From the NCBI GenBank assembly GCA_014904845.1, contig MU119714.1:1-24535 (forward strand): a stretch of DNA of 24,535 bases, read 5' to 3'. Source of the stretch: Acephala macrosclerotiorum. Its lineage: Eukaryota; Ascomycota; Leotiomycetes; Helotiales; Mollisiaceae. The notes below the pieces were generated by a model. It had not been told where the DNA came from. It made no database searches and saw nothing but the letters and a program-made list of their open reading frames with translations. This document shows, piece after piece, positions 14,001 through 22,200 of the stretch (its first letter is position 1; each line of letters starts with the position of its first letter). A program made the position numbers and the translations under genes.

Positions 14001-16596
14001 TAAAATAAAAAATAATATAAATTCGATTAAAAGTTTTAATTTTTTCGAAAATAAGTTTTTAATATTATTCGATTTTCGTTTATTAATTTTTTTTTTTTAG
14101 TATTAAAATTTTTTTTAAAATAAAAATATTTAATAAAATATTTAATTTTAATATAATATAATTTTTTATAAAAATTATAAAATTTTTAAGCGTTTAATAA
14201 ATAATCGTTAATTATAAAAATAATTTTAATATTAATAATAAACGAATTTTATTATTATTTTTCATTAAACGCTTTTTAAATTATTATATTTTATTTAATT
14301 ATAAAATTATTAAACGTTTAAATAAAATTGTAAATTTATTAAAAAATCGTAATAAAAATTTCGTATATAAATTTAAATTTTTAAAAACACTATAAAATTA
14401 ATTAAACGAATATAAAAATTATTATTTTATAAAAAAAATTTAATTTATTATTAATTTAAAAAATCGATAATATTTTCATATTCGATTAAAATAAAAACAT
14501 AAAAACGTATAATAAAATTAATTAATTTTTTTTATTTTAATAAATCGTTTTAAACGAAAAATATTTAATATTCGATAAATTCGATCAAAATTTTTTAATT
14601 TTTTTTAATTATTATATTTATATCGATTTTTAATAATAAAATAATTTTAATATTTTTTTTTAAATGAGTATATTTTTATTATATATTATTTTAAATAAAA
14701 ATTATTTATTGTATTTCGTTTTATAAATATTTTTTTTTATATTAATTGTATTATTTTTAAATTTGAATTTTATAACGAAATACGATTTAAATAATTATTA
14801 TATAATATAATTGAAATTACTTATAGTAAGAAATTTGTCGATTTTATAATAAAAATTGAATTAGTTTTTTTTTTTTTAAAAATTGAAACGAAATTAAAAA
14901 AAAAGTTTTTTGTAAATATTTTAATTTTTTTAATTATTATTTAGAATCGAATATAATAATATAAATCGCGTATATCGATAAACGAAATTTTAATTTAAAA
15001 AATAAAATATAATATTAAATTTTTTTTTTTTTAGAATTTATTATAAATATAAAATATAAACGTTAATAAACATTTTTTAATCGTTTAAAAATAATTTTTA
15101 AATCGATTTGCGATTAATTAAATTCGTTTTTTATTAGTAGTAATAAACTCTATAAAAAAAATTTGAATTTGAAATTAAAAAAATTCGATTAATAAATAAT
15201 TAAAAATTACAAATAATTATTTCGATGTATGAAAATAATTTATATATTATAAAATTAAAAATATTCGTAGAATTTTTTAAAAAAAAAGAGATTTTTTTAA
15301 AAATTAGTATTTATAAATAAAAAAAATATTATTATTATTATTTATAATTAATATTCAATTGTAAATTTTATTGAAAATATTAATAAAAATATTGAATGTA
15401 TTTTAAATAATATTTTTAAAATAATAAAATTATTAATTAAAATTTCATTAAATAAAACGATATTGAGATTACAATTATTTGAATTAAAAAAGTATTTTTT
15501 TTGTAAAAAGTATAACCGAAAAATATAATATGTAATATTTTATAGATTTTATATTTTTTTTATTTATTTCGTTTTTTTATTTAGTTTATTTAATTTATTT
15601 AATTCGTTTGAATTTTTGATATTTTTTTTAATTTAAATTAAAATTTGTTTGCGATCGTTTTTAGTATTTCGTATTATATATAGAGAAAATATATTTGATT
15701 ATTATAATAGTATTTATAAGAATATTTTCAATTAGTGTAATTGGATATTATTATTAGAGTTTAAATTTTTTTTTTTTAATTAATAGAAAAATGTAATAAA
15801 AAATAAATAAAAATAAAAAAAAGTTCATTTGAAGATTGAATAATAATATTTTTTTATTGAAAACCATTTTTTGAAATAGAAATAAAAAGAATTTGATTTG
15901 AGATTCGATCGAATTATTTGATTAATAAAAAGATTTTTTTTGTAAAATGCGATTAAAATAAATTAAATTAAAATGTGTTTACAATTTGTTTTAATTTTAA
16001 AAAATATTTTAATATCGAGTTTTTTTTTTTGATTTAAAGTTCGATAAAAATTTGAAAGTATTTTAAGTTTAAAAACAAAAAAAATAAATTTGTTTGAAAG
16101 AAAAATAAATTTGTTTGAAAATCGAAAAAACTTATATTCGTAGAATAAAAAAAGTATTTAAATTGTTTTAAAATACTAAAAGTAATATAAAATTTAGACT
16201 TGAAATAAACAAAAAAAGACTACAAATAGAATTATAGTAAGAATATATATATTTTAAATTACTTTGAAAAATAATTTTCGAGTATTTAAAATTGTTTAAA
16301 TTATTAAAGTATTTTATATTTTTTTTGAATTTTTTAAGAAAAGTGAAAATCTAAAAAATAATCGTTTTATGTTTGAATTTGATTAATTATATTTATAGTA
16401 AATAAATAAGATTTAATTGATTTGAATTTCATATGAAATCAATTAAAAAGAATCAATTGAAATAATCGAGAGTTCAAAAAATAGAAATAAAAATAAGAAA
16501 AAAAAGAAATGAATAATAAGTAAATAGAGTTTCGAATTGTGAGAAATAAGTAATTAAATAAGTGATTCTCAAATGGATAAACAGTTTTGTGCGGAA

Positions 16597-16611
16597 TTCG
16601 AGCTTATAACT
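16597..16611 (-). other. Possible primer-binding region next to 5' LTR of element C
   Basis: Reading in the presumed sense (minus) direction, the LTR end CTAACA is followed by AGTTATAAGCTCGAA. The same sequence, with one CpG difference (AGTTATAAGTTCGAA), follows the LTR of element D at 20110. A primer-binding site should sit here, but mutation hides any clear tRNA 3' complement, so this is a positional call only. Confidence 0.3.
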
Positions 16612-16710
16612 TGTTAGATAGTATAAAATGAGCATTTCTTGTTATTGATATATGAGAAAAAGTAGAGTTTCTTTATATGCAAAAGAAGTAAAGAGAGTAT
16701 TATTTTAACA
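16612..16710 (-). repeat. LTR of element C (right, probably 5' LTR)
   Basis: This is the best-preserved LTR in C, 99 bp from TGTTAG to TTAACA. In the minus direction it holds ATATAAAG (16671-16678) as a TATA-like box. Several non-CpG C and G survive here, so it was mutated less than the left LTR. Its 3' flank AATAT is the target duplication. Confidence 0.88.
16671..16678 (-). promoter_or_regulatory. TATA-like box in the LTR of element C
   Basis: The minus strand reads GCATATAAAGAAAC around this point, and the corresponding place in element D reads TATATAAAAAGACTC at 20042. Mid-LTR TATA boxes are usual for LTR retrotransposons. In DNA this A+T rich the motif is weak evidence on its own; the conserved position in the LTR is what supports it. 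Confidence 0.35.
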
Positions 16711-16715
16711 AATAT
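16711..16715. repeat. Right target-site duplication of element C (AATAT)
   Basis: AATAT directly follows the TAACA end of element C and matches 9463-9467. Removing C and one copy of AATAT rejoins element B at a site that aligns with the uninterrupted sequence of C near 10540-10560. Confidence 0.85.
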
Positions 16716-18027
16716 AATATATATAAAAAAATCGATAATAAATTAATATATTTATTAAAAAAAAAGATATTTAATAGTTTTTTTCGATTGAAATTAAATA
16801 AATTATTGATTTTATTAGAGTATTAATAATCGAATAAATCGATATATTATTATTTTTAAAAAAAATTCGAAAATAAATTATTTGTAAAAAATAAAAATAT
16901 TAATATCAAAAAATTTAAAATTTTGTTTTAAAAAAAAAATTGATAAAAATATTATATTATATACGAAATAATTATTTAGAATTATATAAAATTTAATTTA
17001 ATTTAATAATTTTTAAAATATTATATTTAATAAATAAATCGAAATAAATTTCAATATCGATTTTTTTATAAAAAAAAATAATTTTTATATTTATTTAATT
17101 AATTTTTTAATTATAAACGATAATAAAAATAAAAATAGTTTTATAATTTATCGATTTTATTATTAAAATAAAAGTCTTATAAAAATCGATTTTTTTATTA
17201 TTATTTAAAATCGCGAATTATTTCTTGTATTTTATATTGTAAATTTTTTTTTGTAATATTGTATTTAATTCGAAATATTTATTTTCTTGTAAATAATTTA
17301 TAATTATTCAAATATTTTATTTTTATTTATATTTTATTTTTTATTAAAAATATATATATTTTTTTATATTATTATTTTTTATTATTTTTATTATAAATAG
17401 TTTATAGTTTGTGTAAGTATTTGAAATTTAAAAAATTTATTCGAATTCGTATAATCGAGAAAAGAAAATAGAGAATATTTATCGTAAAATGTAAAAAAAA
17501 AAAAAGAAAAAAAAAAAGATTATATACGTTAATAATAAATTCGATACAAAAAAAAAATTAAATTAGAAAAATTGAAAAATTATTGAAAGTACGAGTAATT
17601 AAAAAAAATAATAAAATAATTTGATTTAATATTGAAATTTGATTTATTTTCAATAAACGAAATAAATGTAATTTTTTGAAAATAAAAATATTATAAATAT
17701 TTTTATTGTTTTTCGAATTCGTTTTTTATATCGAATAATATATAATATTCGTTTTTAAAATTTTTTTTGATTAGATTAAAAGAATTTAATTATTGAAAAT
17801 AAAAAGAATTTAATAAATCAATAAAATTAAAAAAATTTAATTGTTAGTAAAAAAGAAAATTAAATAAATTAATTTTATTATTAATATTTAAATCGAATTT
17901 CGATTTTTAAATATAGTTTTTTTTATTGTTTAAAAAAATTAAAAAAAAATTTAATAAAAAATTATTCGATTAAAAAGTATTTCAATTAAATTCGATAAAA
18001 AAAAATTATATTAAAAATTTAATTAAT
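16711..18027 (-). mobile_element. Element B, right part, truncated near 18027
   Basis: This continues element B after the insertion of C. It runs in the same direction as C 10547 to about 12127 and as A 4340 to about 5805. Compared with both it lacks about 187 bp at 16885-16892, where two short direct repeats (AAAAAAT in C at 10729 and 10916) flank the missing piece. It ends at AATTAATT, about 1,580 bp into the C alignment, with no LTR. The 5' part of B was therefore lost, by deletion or by a rearrangement that brought in the sequence after 18028. Confidence 0.82.
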
Positions 18028-18350
18028 TGTTATTGTTGTTATTGTATTGATTTACGTTTAATAGATATAGATAAAATTTATATTTTAAAGTTTTCTAGAA
18101 AGCATAGAAACGTATTAAACTAAGGAATTATTTTACAAATGAAAATCTATAAAACTCTAAAAAGTAGTTCAAGTATATGCGAATCAGAAAACAGTGATTA
18201 TAATTTTTTTTCGTTCATTGGAATAAATACTACCAGATTATAATACAAAAAAAAATAAAGTTTATAAACGCTCGAAAATTGTATCAATTGTAATCGAAAG
18301 TTTTAAGTATCGTAAGACTATATAATGTAAAATTGTAAGTATTAATCGAA
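18028..18350. other. RIP-escaped island of more normal composition
   Basis: Here cytosines occur in all contexts: in 18121-18240 I count 13 C, 11 of them outside CpG, against none of 6 in bases 1-180. G+C in those 120 bases is about 23%. It starts with a TTG/TTA-type simple run (18027-18048). The longest ATG frame I see is 34 codons (18139-18243), which has balanced residue use but is short enough to be chance. The island is probably single-copy sequence caught between repeats. I recognise no gene or RNA in it. Confidence 0.6.
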
Positions 18351-20011
18351 TAAAAAGAAAAAATAAAATAAAATATTATAAAAATATTAAAAAATGTTTT
18401 ATACGCTTATTATAGTTTTAAAACTTTTCTTTTTTTTCACTTCGTAATTTTCTAAGACGATATTACGTTAATTCGAATTTTTTTTGTTTATATTCTAATA
18501 AATACAGATTTTAAAGTAAAATTCTATAATTTGAAAAAACTTAAAAAAATCTACGAACTTTTTCAATAAATTTTACAAATAAATTATATTTTTTCTTCGA
18601 GTAAACGAAAAATCGAACGAAAAATCGAATTATTGTTAATAGATAATTGATTTATATATTTTATAATACAAAATTTAATATTTTAAAGTTTTGAATTTCT
18701 TATACAAATAATTAAATTTTGTGTTTTCGTATTTGAACTTAATATAACACTACGCGAAGTTTTCGTATAAAGATTATAATATGAAATAATAATATAAAAT
18801 TGATTTAAAAAAATTTTTTCAAATAATTTTTTAACGATATAAATCGTATTTTATTTCTTGTATTATACGAAAAACTTAAAATTGCGTTTTTTTTGTTATA
18901 TTGTTTTTATTTAATTCAAAAAAGATCATATTATTATTCGAATATCGAATATTGTTAGTTTTGACGTTAATTCGACGTTTTATTGTAATTTTATAGCGTT
19001 TTAATTTACTAGTTTATTCGCAGTTTTATTTCTTTTAATTCTAGTGTATTTCGAGAATTATTTAATCTCGATATCGTATATAAACATAATTTTTTAACAA
19101 TTCAACAAAATCTATTAAAATAAATTTATAACGTTTTTTTAAAAACACTAAATAATAAAAATACTATCGATATATAATTAGAATCGCTTTTAATTAATTT
19201 TCAAAAATAATTTAATCGCGTGTAAAAATCTTTTTCAAGTTTTTATAGTTTTTATATTAAATACGTATAAAAAATTGTTAATAGAATTTAATCCGTTAAT
19301 AATTTGTTATTCGTTTTAATATATAATATAATCGTATTCGACGTATTTTTTTTTAATATATTATTCTAATTTATTCGAGAAAATAGTAATATTTATTAAT
19401 AAAAAGTTTTTTTACTATTATTTAAAAAAATTTAATATCGAGTTTTTATCGAATTCTTTTATTGAGTTCATTTTATAATTTGCACTATAATATGGACTTA
19501 CGAATTATAATCGAAATATATTAAACAAAAAAATATTTAAACGTTAAATTTTTATTTTAAAACGTTATTTAATATTAGTATTTTTACTTTTTATAATTAT
19601 CAAAAAAATTATTCGAAACGCGAACAAGTATTAATTATCGATAGTTTGTAATCGTAATACGAATCGTATTTTGATTTTTTTTAAAATTACTATTATTAAA
19701 AACAAATTTGTATCTCAAAAAAAAAATATTATTAAAATCGTTTTTTATATTAATAATATTTTTTTAATTATTAAAACGAATATTTTATCAACGAATTTTA
19801 TATATTTTTTTATTTTAATATTTATTATTTCATTTTTAATTTGTTTTTAAATTAATAAAAATTTTATTCGATTTATATACTATATTTCGATATTATATAA
19901 TATTAAAAATATTATACAAATAATTATTGTTTTGCGTAATAAAAAAATCGATAATTCGTAAATTATTTGAATTAATTCTCGAATATAATATGCGATTTTT
20001 CTAATTATATT
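18351..20011. other. Unassigned AT-rich interval before element D
   Basis: These 1.66 kb match nothing else in the window that I could find. They keep more non-CpG C and G than the element copies, for example around 18700-18780 and 18960-19080, so mutation looks milder. This may be spreading of RIP from flanking repeats or an older diverged repeat. There is no supported gene. The five bases before element D are ATATT, which would be its left target duplication. Confidence 0.55.
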
Positions 20012-20109
20012 TGTTAAAATGAAACTTTTTCTACTTCTCCTGTATATAAAAAGACTCTGTTTCCTCTATATATCAATAACAAAAAATACTCATTTTATAC
20101 TTTCTAACA
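20012..20109 (+). repeat. 5' LTR of element D
   Basis: This 98-bp LTR has intact TGTTA and TAACA termini and is the reverse complement of 16612-16710. It is among the least mutated LTR copies and includes runs such as CTACTTCTCCTG with non-CpG C. A TATA-like TATATAAAAAG lies at 20042-20052. Confidence 0.86.
20042..20052 (+). promoter_or_regulatory. TATA-like box in the LTR of element D
   Basis: TATATAAAAAG is followed by ACTCTG, at the same LTR position as ATATAAAG on the minus strand of element C. It could have been the core promoter of the family. The element is now dead and the signal is weak by itself. Confidence 0.35.
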
Positions 20110-21113
20110 AGTTATAAGTTCGAATTTCGTACGAGACTATTTATTCATTTGAGAATCACTTATTCAACTATTCATTCTTTATAGTTCGAAATTCTATTTA
20201 CTCTTTATCATCTATTTTCTTTTTTTCTTACTTCTATTTCCATTTCTCGAACTTTCGATTATTTCAATTAATTCTTTTCAATTAATTTCATATAAAATTC
20301 AAATCAATTAAATTCTATCTATTTACTATAAATATAATTAATCAAATTCAAATAAAAAACGACTATTCTTTGAATTTTTACTTTTTCTAAAAAATTCAAA
20401 AAAATATAAAATATTTCGATAATTTAAACAATTTCAAATACTCAAAAACTATTTCTCGAAACAATTTGAAATATATATATTTTTACTATAATTCTATTTG
20501 TAGTTTTTTTTTATCTATTTCAAAATTAGATTTTACATTATTTTTAATATCTCAAAATAATTTGAATGCTTTTTTTATTCTACGAATATAAACTTTTTCA
20601 ATTTTCAAACAAATTTTTTTTTTTTTAAACAAATTTTTTTTTTCGTTTTTAAATTTAAAACATTTTTAAATTTTTATCGAATTTTAAATCAAAAAAAAAA
20701 AACTTAATATTAAAATATTTTTTAAAATTGAAATAAATTGTAAATACGTTTTAATTTAAACTATTTTAATCGTATTTCACAAAAAAAATCTTTTTATCGA
20801 TCAAATAATCTAATTATATTTTAAATCAAACTTTTTTTATTTTTATTTTAAAATGTTTTTTAATAAAAAATTTTTATTATTCAAATTTTAAACGAACTTT
20901 TTTTCGTTTTTATTTATTTTTTATTACGTTTTCTTATTAATTAAAAAAAAAATTTAAATTCTAATAATAATATTCGATTATATTAATTGAGAATATTTTT
21001 ATAAATATTATTACGATAATTAAACATATTTTTTTTTACGTATAATACGAAACGTCGAAAACGATCGTAAACGAATTTTAATTTAAATTAAAAAAAATAT
21101 CGAAAATTCGAAT

Positions 21114-21158
21114 GAATTAAACGAATTAAACGAATTAAACGAATTAAATAAATTAAAT
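21114..21158. repeat. 9-bp tandem run (GAATTAAAC), about five units, in element D
   Basis: There are three units of GAATTAAAC, then GAATTAAAT and AAATTAAAT. The matching place in element C (about 15575-15615, reversed) shows fewer units, and those are degraded. The units hold CpG at their junctions, so RIP left them readable. Confidence 0.75.
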
Positions 21159-22200
21159 AAAAATAAAAAAAATAAAAAATATATAAAATCGATAAAACGC
21201 TACATTTTATATTTTTTAATCGTATTTTTTATAAAAAAAAAACTTTTTTAATTCAAATAATCGTAATTTTAATATTATTTCGTTTAACGAAATTTCAATT
21301 AATAATTTTATTATCTCGAAAATACTATTTAAAATACGTTCAATATTTTTACTAATATCTCTAATAAAACTTATAATCTAATATCAATTACAAGTAATAA
21401 TAATAATATTTTTTCGCTCGTAAATATTGATTTCTAAAAAAATTACATTTTTCTTTTAAATTCTACGAATATTTTCAATTTTACGATATATAAACTACTT
21501 TTAAACATCGAAATAATTATCCGTGATTTTCAATTATTTATTGAACGAATTTTTTTATTTTTAAACTCATTTTCAAACTTATTTTTTTTCTCGTAAAATC
21601 TTTTACTACTAATAGAAAAACGAACTCAATCAATCGCAAATCGATTTAAAACTTATTTTCAAATAATCAAAAAAATTTTATTAACGTTTTTATTTCGTAT
21701 TTATACCGAAATTTAAAAAAAAAAATTTAATATTATATTTTATTTTTTAAATCAAAATCTCGTTTATTAATATACGCGATTTATATTATTATATTCGATT
21801 TTAAATAATAATTAAAAAAATTAAAATATTTACGAAAAACTTTTTTTTTAATTTTATTTTAATTCTCGAAAATTAAAAAAATTAATTCGATTTTTATTAT
21901 AAAATCGATAAATTTTTTACTATAAACAATTTCAATTATACTATATAATAATTACTAAAATCGTATTTTATTATAGAATTTAAACTCAAAAACAATACAA
22001 TTAATACAAAAAAATTCGTTTATAAAAAAAAATACAATAAATAATTTTTACTTAAAATAATATACAATAAAAAAATATTCATTTAAAAATAATAATATTA
22101 TTAAAATTACTTTATTATTAAAAATCGTTATAAATATAATAATTAAAAAAAAAAAAAAAACTTTAATCAAATTTATTAAATACTAAATACTTTTATATTG

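Larger units (their letters stand above)
9468..16710 (-). mobile_element. Element C: full-length 7,243-bp RIP-mutated LTR retrotransposon
   Basis: This element is complete: LTRs at 9468-9566 and 16612-16710, TG...CA ends, and the duplicated target AATAT on both sides. It interrupts element B, whose sequence continues across it. The two LTRs differ at about 16 of 99 positions by my hand alignment, about 14 of them transitions, as expected from RIP rather than ageing. The length suits a Ty1/Copia or Ty3/Gypsy element; the very short LTR and TGTTA start lean me towards Copia. No protease, integrase, reverse transcriptase or RNase H motif can be read because stops fill every frame. The minus sense is tentative. 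It rests on a purine-leaning run next to the 9468 LTR (TATGAAAA read in reverse) and a TATA-like box in the other LTR; the plus strand also holds a TATAAAA string. Confidence 0.88.
20012..22200 (+). mobile_element. Element D: 5' part of another copy, inverted relative to element C
   Basis: This segment starts with an LTR and is the reverse complement of element C from 16710 down to about 14550. Shared blocks include 20280-20640 against 16090-16450 and 22000-22140 against 14600-14720. Similarity fades near 22200, well before a second LTR, so the copy is truncated or broken. Retained bases are mainly C on the plus strand here (23 C to 4 G in 20161-20280), the mirror of the G excess in C. No coding frame survives. 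Confidence 0.82.

Noticed and set aside
16081..16122. 21-bp tandem pair in element C as a new local duplication
   Set aside because: The same pair occurs in element D near 20600-20645 (reversed), so it is an ancestral part of the family rather than a new event.
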